Below, in pieces: positions 24,318 through 32,957 of a stretch of DNA of 64,000 bases. The first letter of the stretch is position 1, and every line of letters starts with the position of its first letter. Source of the DNA: Peribacillus sp. FSL E2-0218 (GTDB lineage: Bacteria > Bacillota > Bacilli > Bacillales > DSM-1321); the NCBI RefSeq assembly GCF_037992945.1, contig NZ_CP150304.1, positions 2,855,501-2,919,500 of the forward strand, read 5' to 3'. Under the pieces are notes generated by a model, which saw only the letters and a list, made by a program, of their open reading frames with translations, had not been told where the DNA came from and did no database searches. The position numbers and the translations under genes are program-made.

Positions 24318-25721
24318 TTATTCATCCCCTTTTGGTGTGTCCTTTTTTTGCTGTGCCTGGAATTTCTTTTCCTTTAATAGGTCCCGCTTTTCCCGCTGGT
24401 TTTTCAATGATGCGTGCTCTGGATTTGTGACATAGTTTTCCCTTCGATTCATTCGCTTCAGCCCTTCAGGAACTAAATTGAATTGCTGGTCATTCATTAA
24501 ACCGGATATGCCAATATCTGACCGTTTTTCTTCCATATCCGGATAAACTCCTTTGAAGTAGTCGTCTGCCAAACCAGGTGTATACTGCTCAGGTTCTGGA
24601 TAGGTGGTTATCACGCCCTCAAAATTGCGCAGAACCGTTTTCGTTGGAGATTGCGAGAGGATATAATTCGGCTGAAGCGTGATTTTCCCTCCCCCTCCTG
24701 GCGCATCTACGACGAATGTAGGTACGGCATACCCAGAGGTGTGACCCCGCAGCCCTTCAATGATTTCAATCCCTTTTGATATGGGTGCCCGGAAGTGCCC
24801 AATTCCTTCCGAAAGATCACATTGATAAATATAGTACGGACGGACACGAATCTTGACAAGATCATGCATCAGCTTCTTCATGATCGCGACACTGTCATTT
24901 ATCCCTGCTAAAATGACGGCCTGATTGCCTACAGGGACACCTGCATCGGCCAGCATCTCACACGCTTTTTTCGACTCTTCGGTAATTTCGATTGAAGTGT
25001 TGAAGTGGGTGTTCAGCCAAACCGGATGATATTTTTTTAAGATGGTACATAAATTCTCAGTGATTCTTTGAGGAAAGACGACAGGGGCCCGGGTACCGAT
25101 CCTGATTATTTCAACATGAGGGATGTCTCTTAAGTTTTTGAGGATATATTCCAGGATCGTGTCATTGATAAGCAACCCGTCCCCGCCGGATATAAGTACA
25201 TCCCGTACCGCTGGAGTATCGCGTATATAGCCGATTGCCGCATCTAATTGTTTTTTAGGTACGCCCATGCCGATTTGTCCGGAAAAGCGTCTTCTTGTAC
25301 AATACCGGCAGTACATGGAGCATTGATTCGTCACCAGGAAAAGGACGCGATCAGGATATCGATGGGTCAAACCTGGCACAGGGGAGTCCTCGTCTTCATG
25401 CAAGGGATCTTCCATGTCGTATTTGGTTTTATGCATTTCCTCCGAAATCGGGACCGATTGCATTCTTATTGGGCAGCGCGGATCATCTTTATTCATTAAC
25501 GAGGCATAATATGGTGTAATGTTCAGCGGAATGGTTTTAGTGGAAATCCTTACCCCTTCCTCCTCATCGGGAGTGAGATCGATCACTTTCTTCAAATCAT
25601 CGACGGTGCGGATCGTATTCGTAAGCTGCCACAGCCAGTTGTTCCATTGTTCTTCGGTTACATCTTTCCATAGCTCTATATCTTTCCAGTTACGCTCTGG
25701 CTTATATAAGTCAAATAACAT
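24318..25721 (-). CDS. kamA: L-lysine 2,3-aminomutase
   Basis: A 467-residue radical-SAM, PLP-dependent enzyme converting L-lysine to L-beta-lysine. The [4Fe-4S] cysteines are C134, C138 and C141 in CSMYCRYC, and the PLP lysine lies in PGGGGKITL. The start at 25721 is favoured because AGGAGGT touches the ATG two codons earlier. A strong -24/-12 promoter lies 36 bases upstream of the start and the gene for a sigma-54 activator is next upstream. Together with YodP it can make N-epsilon-acetyl-beta-lysine, and with YodQ-T it leads to lysine degradation. Confidence 0.97.
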   Translation of the reverse strand: MLFDLYKPERNWKDIELWKDVTEEQWNNWLWQLTNTIRTVDDLKKVIDLTPDEEEGVRISTKTIPLNITPYYASLMNKDDPRCPIRMQSVPISEEMHKTKYDMEDPLHEDEDSPVPGLTHRYPDRVLFLVTNQCSMYCRYCTRRRFSGQIGMGVPKKQLDAAIGYIRDTPAVRDVLISGGDGLLINDTILEYILKNLRDIPHVEIIRIGTRAPVVFPQRITENLCTILKKYHPVWLNTHFNTSIEITEESKKACEMLADAGVPVGNQAVILAGINDSVAIMKKLMHDLVKIRVRPYYIYQCDLSEGIGHFRAPISKGIEIIEGLRGHTSGYAVPTFVVDAPGGGGKITLQPNYILSQSPTKTVLRNFEGVITTYPEPEQYTPGLADDYFKGVYPDMEEKRSDIGISGLMNDQQFNLVPEGLKRMNRRENYVTNPEHASLKNQREKRDLLKEKKFQAQQKKDTPKGDE

Positions 25722-25756
25722 GGTCATACCTCCTGAGTTATGATAGTAGTATTAAA

Positions 25757-25773
25757 TGCAAGAGAGGTGCCAA
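25757..25773 (-). promoter_or_regulatory. Sigma-54 (-24/-12) promoter of kamA
   Basis: On the minus strand TTGGCAC, five bases, then TTGCA reproduces the sigma-54 consensus (TTGGCAC-N5-TTGCW) with the exact spacing between GG and GC. It lies between the kamR terminator and the kamA start and reads toward kamA. KamR encoded just upstream is the expected activator. Confidence 0.92.
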
Positions 25774-25801
25774 AATGACCCGGAAATTTCCATTACCCAT
25801 A

Positions 25802-25839
25802 AAAAAATCCGGACTGCAGCGATTGCATCCGGATTTTTT
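25802..25839 (-). terminator. Terminator of kamR
   Basis: ATCCGGA/TCCGGAT with a large inner loop, flanked by seven A and six T, separates kamR from kamA, so kamA depends on its own promoter. Confidence 0.85.
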
Positions 25840-25843
25840 GCAT

Positions 25844-27226
25844 TCAAGTATGTTTCCTGATTTTATATTGCAGCGTCTGTCGAGGAATCTGCAATAGCTT
25901 CGATGCTTGAAAAACATTCCCCTTTGTTTGAAGAAGAGCATCGGTAATCAATTTAGTTTCCATCTCAAGCATTGCCTTCCTAAGCGGAAGGACCTCTTGA
26001 GGTGAAGATGATTGTTTCTTTAACAACTGGGGCAAATCTTCGAGAATCAAAATTTCCTGCTCAGTATGGTTCATCATGAATTCAATCGTATGTTTCAGCT
26101 CCCTAACATTGCCTGGCCATTGATAGTGCTGAAAAAAAAGCCTGATCTCCTCATCGACGCCTTTAATGTCGATTCCTAATTTCCTATTATTCATGGATAT
26201 GAAATGCTCCGTCAAAAGCTCGATATCTTTCGCTCTCTCCCTTAGCGGAGGAAGCTCGTAACTCAATACGTTCAATCTGTAAAATAAATCCGGTCTAAGT
26301 TTGTTTTCCGAAACGGCCTTTTTGGGATCGATATTCATCGCTGCCATGATCCTGACATCCACCTGTACGCTTCCTGCGCCTCCTATCCTCCTGATGGATC
26401 CATCTTCCAGCACGCGCAATAGCTTTGCCTGCAGGTCAATCGGCATCGACTGCAATTCATCCAGAAACAAAGTCCCGCCATGCGCCAATTCAAATAATCC
26501 CTTGCGCTCCAAAGCACCTGTGTAACTTCCTTTAGCCGTACCGAATAAGAGCGATTCCAAAAGCTCCCCTGGTAATGCCGCACAGTTTTGGGCAATGAAG
26601 GGCTCCATTCCCCGGCTGGATTCGCGATGGATGCTTTGGACAAAAAGCTCTTTTCCTACGCCGCTCTCTCCATAGACCAATACCGATGAAGAGGAACGGG
26701 CGGCCCGCTTTCCTTTTGATATCAAGCTTTTGAACTGTTGATCACTCGTTAAGATTTCCGAGAAACGATGCAAATGGCCGGGCTCCGGTTTCTTTTCAGG
26801 ATTCTTACTTGTCTTGAGCGAGCTTTCCAGGTCCGCTAGCCTTTCCGATAATTGCTTTAAACTTGAGTAATCCTTTGCGATTTCAATGGCACCTACGATG
26901 ACCCCATCAACATTTATCGGAAGGGTCGTATTAAGCGTTTCAATGATTCGCCCATGTGCATTTACATAGGACTGATTATAGTTGTAGATAGGTTTTTCCG
27001 ATTTGATAACTCGCAGTAATGTGGATGATTTATGATTCAAAGAAGGAAAGGCCTCCAGCAATGGTTTCCCCAGCACTTCACTTCTTTTCATTCCGTCGTG
27101 GTTGGCTGCAACCCCATTATAGAAGATGGTCTGCCCTTTTGGATCGATCACATGAATCCCTTCATCAATGGTATCCAAAATTGCTTCCAGTACCTCGCGT
27201 GTATTAAATGATTCACCCGGCAACAT
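25844..27226 (-). CDS. kamR: Sigma-54-dependent activator KamR
   Basis: A 460-residue enhancer-binding protein. An N-terminal PAS domain (about 10-120; AILDTIDEGIHVIDPKGQTI) is followed by an AAA+ domain with Walker A GESGVGKE, Walker B GTLFLDEL, the sigma-54 contact loop GSYTGA in place of the usual GAFTGA, and an arginine finger region. The C-terminus is a Fis-type helix-turn-helix (GNVFQASKLLQIPRQTLQYKI). A similar regulator, KamR, activates kamA in B. thuringiensis. The start is uncertain: GGAGG is three bases from ATG 27226 and six from TTG 27223. Confidence 0.88.
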   Translation of the reverse strand: MLPGESFNTREVLEAILDTIDEGIHVIDPKGQTIFYNGVAANHDGMKRSEVLGKPLLEAFPSLNHKSSTLLRVIKSEKPIYNYNQSYVNAHGRIIETLNTTLPINVDGVIVGAIEIAKDYSSLKQLSERLADLESSLKTSKNPEKKPEPGHLHRFSEILTSDQQFKSLISKGKRAARSSSSVLVYGESGVGKELFVQSIHRESSRGMEPFIAQNCAALPGELLESLLFGTAKGSYTGALERKGLFELAHGGTLFLDELQSMPIDLQAKLLRVLEDGSIRRIGGAGSVQVDVRIMAAMNIDPKKAVSENKLRPDLFYRLNVLSYELPPLRERAKDIELLTEHFISMNNRKLGIDIKGVDEEIRLFFQHYQWPGNVRELKHTIEFMMNHTEQEILILEDLPQLLKKQSSSPQEVLPLRKAMLEMETKLITDALLQTKGNVFQASKLLQIPRQTLQYKIRKHT

Positions 27227-27306
27227 ACCCCTCCTCAAGTTCATACTTGCTACATGTATATGAGGAAATGCCGAAAACTTGCCAAGTTCCGCTTAAAATT
27301 GAGCAA

Positions 27307-28155
27307 TCATGTATAATTTTTCACCCATAGATTCATATCTTCAAGTTTATCGAAGATGTAACAATTATTGGCGAGGCGCCCCCGATAGGAGTAGCCATGC
27401 TGATGCAGTGCCGCATTCATCCCGAATGAGAGCGATCTGGCAATCGAATAGATGCAATAAATTTCATGTGAAATGAGATAGTCTTCGATATTGGCAATCA
27501 GATGCTTCATCAGCCCGAACTGCCGATGTTCCGGCAATGTCGCACAATCGGTGATTTCTGCATTATGGTAAAAAGCATCAATTTCGGCTGAAGCGGCACT
27601 GACAAGTTTCCCTTCGTGAAGATAGATATAAAAAACCGTTCCGTTTTCGATGCATTTTTTCACATATGCCGGATCATTCATCGGTGTTGGATATACCTCG
27701 AAAACCTTGCCATATAACTGTGCAAGCTGTTTGGCATCCGCTAGCTCCGCTTTGCGAACCTGATAAGTGGACGGCGGTTCATCCCGTCCCGCTTTACTCG
27801 GCAAATTCAAAACATCGGTGAGGATTCGATCTTCCTTATCCCATTCGACACTGTTTCGCCGTTCATTCCTAGTATATTTGACAAGGAAGAAGCAGTCGCT
27901 TCCCAAAAAGAACCTATCGATGCTGCCTTCGTATAAGAAGCCCCGGGAGAGCAATTCCTGAAGGTTTTCTTTGCGGGTCTTGAAAATGATTTTCTCTGCA
28001 GCCATGTCGGCGGCCGCCTTTAAAGTTTCCTCGATGCATTCTTGAAAATGACCGAGATAATCCTCCACCCTGACTCGCTTATTAAAGTGGTCGATCGTCA
28101 AATGAATGGTGCAGCGCTGCTTTTTAATTTGTTTTTCGATGATTCCCGTTTCCAT
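27307..28155 (-). CDS. yodP: Beta-lysine N-acetyltransferase (AblB/YodP)
   Basis: A 282-residue GNAT-family acetyltransferase. The ATG at 28155 has AAGGAGCG upstream. The acetyl-CoA domain occupies about 130-275 (VRKAELADAKQLAQLYGKVF, GKLVSAASAEIDAFYHNAEI, ITDCATLPEHRQFGLMKHL), with a distinct N-terminal domain as in AblB/YodP. Homologues acetylate beta-lysine to the osmolyte N-epsilon-acetyl-beta-lysine. It follows yodQ after about 80 bases that include a weak hairpin. Confidence 0.9.
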   Translation of the reverse strand: METGIIEKQIKKQRCTIHLTIDHFNKRVRVEDYLGHFQECIEETLKAAADMAAEKIIFKTRKENLQELLSRGFLYEGSIDRFFLGSDCFFLVKYTRNERRNSVEWDKEDRILTDVLNLPSKAGRDEPPSTYQVRKAELADAKQLAQLYGKVFEVYPTPMNDPAYVKKCIENGTVFYIYLHEGKLVSAASAEIDAFYHNAEITDCATLPEHRQFGLMKHLIANIEDYLISHEIYCIYSIARSLSFGMNAALHQHGYSYRGRLANNCYIFDKLEDMNLWVKNYT

Positions 28156-28196
28156 TCTTCCCGCTCCTTTCATACCCAGTTACCATTGTAACAAAA

Positions 28197-28222
28197 GGCC
28201 TGACCCTTATTGGAATCAGACC
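28197..28222 (-). terminator. Possible internal terminator between yodQ and yodP
   Basis: GGTCTGA/TCAGGCC (one G-U pair, 12-base loop) followed by TTTTG on the minus strand could partly terminate transcription between yodQ and yodP. Confidence 0.45.
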
Positions 28223-28235
28223 ACTCGGAAAATGA

Positions 28236-29501
28236 TTAATTCTGCTCGGCCTCACACCAATCGATAATGGTCAAGGCGATGATTTCCGCAGCCTGCATCA
28301 TTTTATCCACTTCTATATATTCGTTGGCGTCGTGGGCCAGCTTCGTTTCTCCCGGTCCAAACACGACGACGGGGGTCGAACCCACCGTTGACAGATAGCC
28401 TCCATCCGTCGCCCAAGGAGATGCTTCGACAACCGGCTCTTTCCCCCTCACCTTTTCATAATACGTTCCAATCGTTTTCATTAGCGGATGGTTCGTTTCG
28501 AGACTGCCAGGCAGCCACCTGGCACCAAACCATTCCAATGTAATCGGCTTTTCCTTGAACCATTCATCACGTTCATTCATGGCTTCGATCAATTGGATCA
28601 GCGACCTCTGAGCCTCCTCCATGGTTTCTGTAGGGGCAATGCCGAATCTTCCTTCAAGGACGGCTGTATCGGGCACGGAAGAAGGCCAATTGCCGCTTGT
28701 CAGGCTTCCTATGTTGATCGGAACCGGGATGGGGACATTTTTATAAAGCGAATGACGGAGTGGCTCGTTCCGAACTTGTTCAAGCTGCTTGATTTCTTTC
28801 ATGACGACCACTGCTTTATCAATGGCACTGACTCCTTCATACCTTGTGCCTCCATGTGCAGACTTTCCTGTTACGATCAGCCGAAACCACATCGATCCCT
28901 GCTGCAGCGGAAATAGTTTCATATTGGTAGGTTCCGGGATGATCGCCCCATCCGCTTTGTATCCGCGCATGACCGCGGCTAGCGTCCCGGCACCCCCGCT
29001 TTCCTCTTCAATCACACTCTGAAAAATCACGTCTCCCTTCAATTGGATACCTGACTCGACAATCGCTTCAATCGCCAGCAATAAGGAAACATTGCCGCCT
29101 TTCATATCGGTCGTTCCCCTTCCGAATACTTTTCCGTCCATCAATCTGCCACTATACGGTTCGTCTTGCCATGCTGAATGATCACCTTCTGGGACTACAT
29201 CAATATGACCGTTCAAAATAATCGACTTCCCGCTGCCGGTTCCTCTTTTTATCGCGACAAGATTCGGATTTCCTTTAAAATCCTTGCGATCACAATAAAA
29301 ATGAGGATGATTCCGCAATTGCTCATCCCCGATTTCCCACAAATCTATTTCAAGCCCAAGTTGCCTGCACTTCTCGACGACTATGGCTTGTGCACTCCCT
29401 TCCTGCCCTCTCCTGCTCGGTTCCTGGACCAGCTTTTGCAGCAATTGAACCGCCTTTGTCCGTGAATCCTTCAGCCACGTCCTTATTTCGTTCTCGTACA
29501 T
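28236..29501 (-). CDS. yodQ: M20-family deacylase YodQ
   Basis: A 421-residue zinc-dependent M20/ArgE-DapE-type amidohydrolase. Metal ligands are seen in LNGHIDVVPEGD (His and Asp), RGTTDMKGG (bridging Asp), VIEEESGGAG (catalytic and ligand Glu) and near the C-terminus FGPGETKLAHDANE (His). A lid dimerisation domain holds GKSAHGGTRYEG. In the kam cluster it is thought to remove an acyl group from a lysine-derived intermediate; the exact substrate is not established. ATG at 29501 uses GAGGAG, and an in-frame GTG lies seven codons upstream. Confidence 0.88.
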   Translation of the reverse strand: MYENEIRTWLKDSRTKAVQLLQKLVQEPSRRGQEGSAQAIVVEKCRQLGLEIDLWEIGDEQLRNHPHFYCDRKDFKGNPNLVAIKRGTGSGKSIILNGHIDVVPEGDHSAWQDEPYSGRLMDGKVFGRGTTDMKGGNVSLLLAIEAIVESGIQLKGDVIFQSVIEEESGGAGTLAAVMRGYKADGAIIPEPTNMKLFPLQQGSMWFRLIVTGKSAHGGTRYEGVSAIDKAVVVMKEIKQLEQVRNEPLRHSLYKNVPIPVPINIGSLTSGNWPSSVPDTAVLEGRFGIAPTETMEEAQRSLIQLIEAMNERDEWFKEKPITLEWFGARWLPGSLETNHPLMKTIGTYYEKVRGKEPVVEASPWATDGGYLSTVGSTPVVVFGPGETKLAHDANEYIEVDKMMQAAEIIALTIIDWCEAEQN

Positions 29502-29518
29502 ATATCCATTCTCCTCTC

Positions 29519-30190
29519 TCACTCTTGTAAAATATGGATGTTATTAGACACAGTAAAGGAGGCTCCGGTCTTTTTCCTGATTTCACTTATGCTTGCGGCT
29601 GCAAATATATCGGTCAATAGGAGGCCTGCTTTCGTTACGGAAAACACGCCAAGCTCCGTGATGATCATATGTACGCATTTTTTGGCCGTTAACGGTAACG
29701 TACATGTTTCGACTATTTTAGACATTCCCGTTTTATCACAATGCTCCATCAAGACGATGACCTTTTTAGCCTTTGCCGCCAGTTCCATGGCACCGCCCAT
29801 GCCTGGCACCCGACTGCCCGGGACGATCCAATTGGCAAGGTCTCCCGCTTCACTGACTTGAAGGGCTCCAAGAATCGTGATATCCACCAAGCCCTGCCGT
29901 ATCATGCCGAATGCAACCGTGCTATCGCAGTAGGAAGCCCCGTCCCTGATGGTGATCGGCTGTCCACCGGCATTGCAAAGATGAGCATCTTCTTTTCCCT
30001 TGTCAGGAGCACTGCCCATTCCCACAAGGCCATTTTCTGCATGAAACATCACATCGCGAGCATGGATGAGATGATTCGGGACGAGCGATGGCATCCCGAT
30101 TCCTAAGTTGACCAGCATTCCATTGCTAATTTCAGCAGCAGCACGTTTCGCTAATCGATTTCTATCTTCGGTTCCCAAGCCCACTTCCAA
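29519..30190 (-). CDS. yodR: Acyl-CoA transferase, beta subunit (YodR)
   Basis: A 223-residue subunit of a 3-oxoacid-type CoA-transferase. The catalytic glutamate lies in the conserved HAENGLVGMG segment, and NLGIGMPSLVPNHL and ITELGVFSV are family signatures. It overlaps the end of yodS by 40 bases; the start is TTG at 30190 or GTG six bases downstream, both just after AAAGGAG that lies inside yodS, so translation is coupled. Together with YodS it should move CoA between a lysine-derived keto acid and an acyl-CoA. Confidence 0.9.
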   Translation of the reverse strand: MEVGLGTEDRNRLAKRAAAEISNGMLVNLGIGMPSLVPNHLIHARDVMFHAENGLVGMGSAPDKGKEDAHLCNAGGQPITIRDGASYCDSTVAFGMIRQGLVDITILGALQVSEAGDLANWIVPGSRVPGMGGAMELAAKAKKVIVLMEHCDKTGMSKIVETCTLPLTAKKCVHMIITELGVFSVTKAGLLLTDIFAAASISEIRKKTGASFTVSNNIHILQE

Positions 30191-30864
30191 TCGACTCCTT
30201 TCGAAGGAATGATATGATCGACAAAGGCTCCCGGTACAATGATGTCCTCGGGATCCATTGAGCCTAGCGGAACGATATGCCGTGCTTCGACAATCGTGAT
30301 TTTGCCGGCCATCGCCACGAGCGGATTCGTATTCCGCGCGGTTTTATCAAATATTAAATTACCATACGAATCTGCCATTTCTGCATATACGATGGCGATA
30401 TCCCCCGTTAATGCCGGTTCAACCAAATATCGTTCATCACCGAGGGTGATGATCTGTTTGCCTTCCCGGACGATATCGGCATCGATGCCGATATCAGTCA
30501 GTATCCCACCCAGGCCCATCCCGCCAGCCCTGATGCGTTCGGCAAGTGTCCCTTGCGGGGAGAATTCCACCTCTAGTTCACCGTTGTTCATTAGTGAACC
30601 AGCGTTGGGATTGGAACCGATATGGGAGGCGATGACTTTTTTGGCACGGCGTTGCGTGACCAGTTTTCCGATGCCTATCTCGGGGAAGCCCGTATCATTA
30701 CCAATCAAGGTTAGATGCTTAATGCCTGTTTCCAAAATCAGATTGATTAAGCCCGGAGGTGTCCCTATGCCACCGAAGCCGCCATAAAGGATGGACTGGT
30801 GATCTTTAAACAGATGGACAATATCTTCAAAACGGCAAATTTTCCCGAATGTATTTTCAGACAC
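30151..30864 (-). CDS. yodS: Acyl-CoA transferase, alpha subunit (YodS)
   Basis: A 237-residue alpha subunit of a 3-oxoacid/acetoacetate-type CoA-transferase. It shows YGGFGGIGTPPGLI, an oxyanion-hole-type GNDTGFP, and EFSPQGTLAERIRAGGMGLG near residue 105, all typical of the family. The start is GTG at 30864, with GAGGAAGTG upstream, 17 bases after yodT. It forms the heterodimer with YodR. Confidence 0.92.
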   Translation of the reverse strand: MSENTFGKICRFEDIVHLFKDHQSILYGGFGGIGTPPGLINLILETGIKHLTLIGNDTGFPEIGIGKLVTQRRAKKVIASHIGSNPNAGSLMNNGELEVEFSPQGTLAERIRAGGMGLGGILTDIGIDADIVREGKQIITLGDERYLVEPALTGDIAIVYAEMADSYGNLIFDKTARNTNPLVAMAGKITIVEARHIVPLGSMDPEDIIVPGAFVDHIIPSKGVDWKWAWEPKIEID

Positions 30865-30881
30865 GGCGATTCACTTCCTCG

Positions 30882-32228
30882 TTAGGATGGCAACTTGCCC
30901 AAAGTTTCATTAAATTGCTGAAAAGTTATATCAATCCTCATTAACAATTCAGCACATTCTTCTTCCGTTATCGTCAGCGGCGGGGAAATGATGATCGCCG
31001 ATCCGGTTACACCGTCAAGGCCTGCTGCTGCAGGATAGAGGAGTATACCATTTTTCATGCCCAATTCAATGATTGCCTGGGTCACATCGGCCGGGTTTGG
31101 AAACGGGGTCTTTGCGACTTTGTCCTGAACGAATTCGAGGCCAATCAATAAACCTCTGCCACGGATATCACCAATAAAGGAATATTTCCGCGCCAGTTTC
31201 TTCAGGCCCCTGCTCAGGTCTTTCCCCCGATCGGCTGATTTCTCGACCAGTTCATTCTCCTCGACATATTTCAATACGGCCAACGAAATGGCACACGATA
31301 ATGGATTCGCACTAAGCGTGTGACCGCCCATGATGGACCTTGATCCCCCCAGTATCGGCTCCATCACTTTTTTGGTCATGACTGCCGCAGCTATCGGGGT
31401 ATATCCGCCGCTCATCCCTTTGCCTAATGTAACGATATCTGGTTCAACATCCCAATGCTCACAGGCAAGCATCTTACCGGTCCGGCCAAAGCCTGTCATG
31501 ACTTCATCGGCAATGAATAATATGTCATGCTCCTCGCAGATTTTCTTTAGCTTTTGAAAATAGCCATCAGGCGGGACGATGGCCCCTCCCGCAGCACCGA
31601 TGACAGGCTCGGCAATGAATGCCGCTATGTTGTCACTGCCAATTCTGCGTATTGATGCTTCCAATTCCGACGCACAGGCCATCCCGCACGTGTGTGCATC
31701 AAGTTGAAGCGGACACCTGTAACAATAGGGCGGAGACACGGAAGGATAGGATTCAAGCATGGAGGTGAACCGTTCCCGGCGAATTGGATGACCAGACATC
31801 GATAGCGCCCCCATCGTAATACCATGGTAGCTCATCCAGCGTGAAATGACTTTTTGCTTCCGTGGCTTTCCTTTTTCCTGCCAATGCTGAATCGCAATTT
31901 TCAAAGCCGTTTCAGTCGCTTCGGAGCCGCTGTTCACAAAAAAGCTATACGTTAGATCCCCCTTTGTCAATTCAGCTATTTTCTCGGCAAGTTCTTCTGC
32001 TGCTTCACTAGTAAACTGTGACCGATAAACGAATGAAACCTGTTTAGCCTGTTTAACCATCGCCTCCATCACTTCCTGAACACCATGGCCAATATTGGCA
32101 GTAACCGCACCGGAGGAGGCATCCAGGTAATCCTTTCCTTTTTTGTCGTATAAAAAAACGCCTTGACCATGACTGATGGTCGGGTAGGCTCCCCCTAAGA
32201 CCGGCTTAATTAATGAAGACTGCTGCAT
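30882..32228 (-). CDS. yodT: Class III aminotransferase YodT
   Basis: A 448-residue PLP-dependent class III omega-aminotransferase. The cofactor lysine is in VTLGKGMSGGYTP, with IADEVMTGFGRTG before it and FFVNSGSEATETALK binding phosphate. A four-Cys stretch (CYRCPLQLDAHTCGMAC) is a feature of this subgroup. The ATG at 32228 lies 12 bases after AAGGAG, a rather long spacing. It is the first gene of yodT-S-R-Q-P, so the order of the CoA-transferase and deacylase genes is reversed compared with B. subtilis as I recall it. Confidence 0.9.
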   Translation of the reverse strand: MQQSSLIKPVLGGAYPTISHGQGVFLYDKKGKDYLDASSGAVTANIGHGVQEVMEAMVKQAKQVSFVYRSQFTSEAAEELAEKIAELTKGDLTYSFFVNSGSEATETALKIAIQHWQEKGKPRKQKVISRWMSYHGITMGALSMSGHPIRRERFTSMLESYPSVSPPYCYRCPLQLDAHTCGMACASELEASIRRIGSDNIAAFIAEPVIGAAGGAIVPPDGYFQKLKKICEEHDILFIADEVMTGFGRTGKMLACEHWDVEPDIVTLGKGMSGGYTPIAAAVMTKKVMEPILGGSRSIMGGHTLSANPLSCAISLAVLKYVEENELVEKSADRGKDLSRGLKKLARKYSFIGDIRGRGLLIGLEFVQDKVAKTPFPNPADVTQAIIELGMKNGILLYPAAAGLDGVTGSAIIISPPLTITEEECAELLMRIDITFQQFNETLGKLPS

Positions 32229-32378
32229 AAGCCCACACTCTCCTTCTCTAAAAAAACACATGCAGTATAATACAGTGTATGTCCTGTGTACGGCAATCTT
32301 GCTAGGAATTTGCTCTAAGCCTGTAAAGGACTCAATTTCTTAGTTTCAAAGAATTGCCAAAAAAAAATCGACAAAAAA

Positions 32379-32401
32379 AGTGTATCCACGAGAGATACAC
32401 T
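32379..32401 (-). terminator. Terminator of the 109-residue Cys-rich protein gene
   Basis: AGTGTATC/GATACACT is flanked by seven A and followed on the minus strand by TTTTTTT, directly after the stop codon. Confidence 0.85.
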
Positions 32402-32407
32402 TTTTTC

Positions 32408-32737
32408 TTACAATGCGGGTATTAGTTTTTGTTCACGAATCGATTCCAAAAAACTTTCATCCTTTAAAACAGCCAGCACATTTTTATAAAAAGCAGTTTT
32501 ATCGATAACTGAAGTATGTACATATTCATACTCTTTTAAAGATGGATGACGCAAAACATCTTTCATGCAAGAAAGACAAACCTTTTTAGTTCCTAGCTTA
32601 TAGTAGTTCAAGTTACTTGCATCCCCATTGGAAGTGTCTTCGTTACATACGAAGCAAGTATGGCTTACACGGCCCTTTTTATTATATTCGGCCAAAGCCC
32701 CTTCTAAACGACTGGATGCTTGAATTGTTAATAACAC
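32408..32737 (-). CDS. Small protein with paired CxxC motifs, function unknown
   Basis: A 109-residue predicted cytoplasmic protein. It starts at GTG 32737, seven bases after AAAAGG, and reads VLLTIQASSRLEGALAEYN. Two CxxC pairs, CFVC (about 27-30) and CLSC (about 55-58), suggest a single zinc site, followed by a helical C-terminus (FYKNVLAVLKDESFLESIRE). I do not recognise a named family. It is a single gene with its own terminator. Confidence 0.7.
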   Translation of the reverse strand: MLLTIQASSRLEGALAEYNKKGRVSHTCFVCNEDTSNGDASNLNYYKLGTKKVCLSCMKDVLRHPSLKEYEYVHTSVIDKTAFYKNVLAVLKDESFLESIREQKLIPAL

Positions 32738-32957
32738 ATAATCACCTTTTCTATTTTAAATCTCTTAGTATTATATCAGAAAAATATAGAATTTGAACAA
32801 TTAGACTCATATTCCCTAATAATGCTTATTAAACAAGGAAATTTCCAGAGCGGATTAAACGGTCCCCTCCTAAAAAACGCCAAAAACGAAACTATATTTC
32901 TGCCTGCCCAAACAGATTAAAACACCGTCCACTTCTGAACGGCGCAATTATATAAAT

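Noticed and set aside
30239..30787. Plus-strand open frame of 182 codons
   Set aside because: It lies wholly antisense to yodS, has no ribosome binding site and is Pro/Ser/Ile-biased as expected from the reverse of a coding strand.
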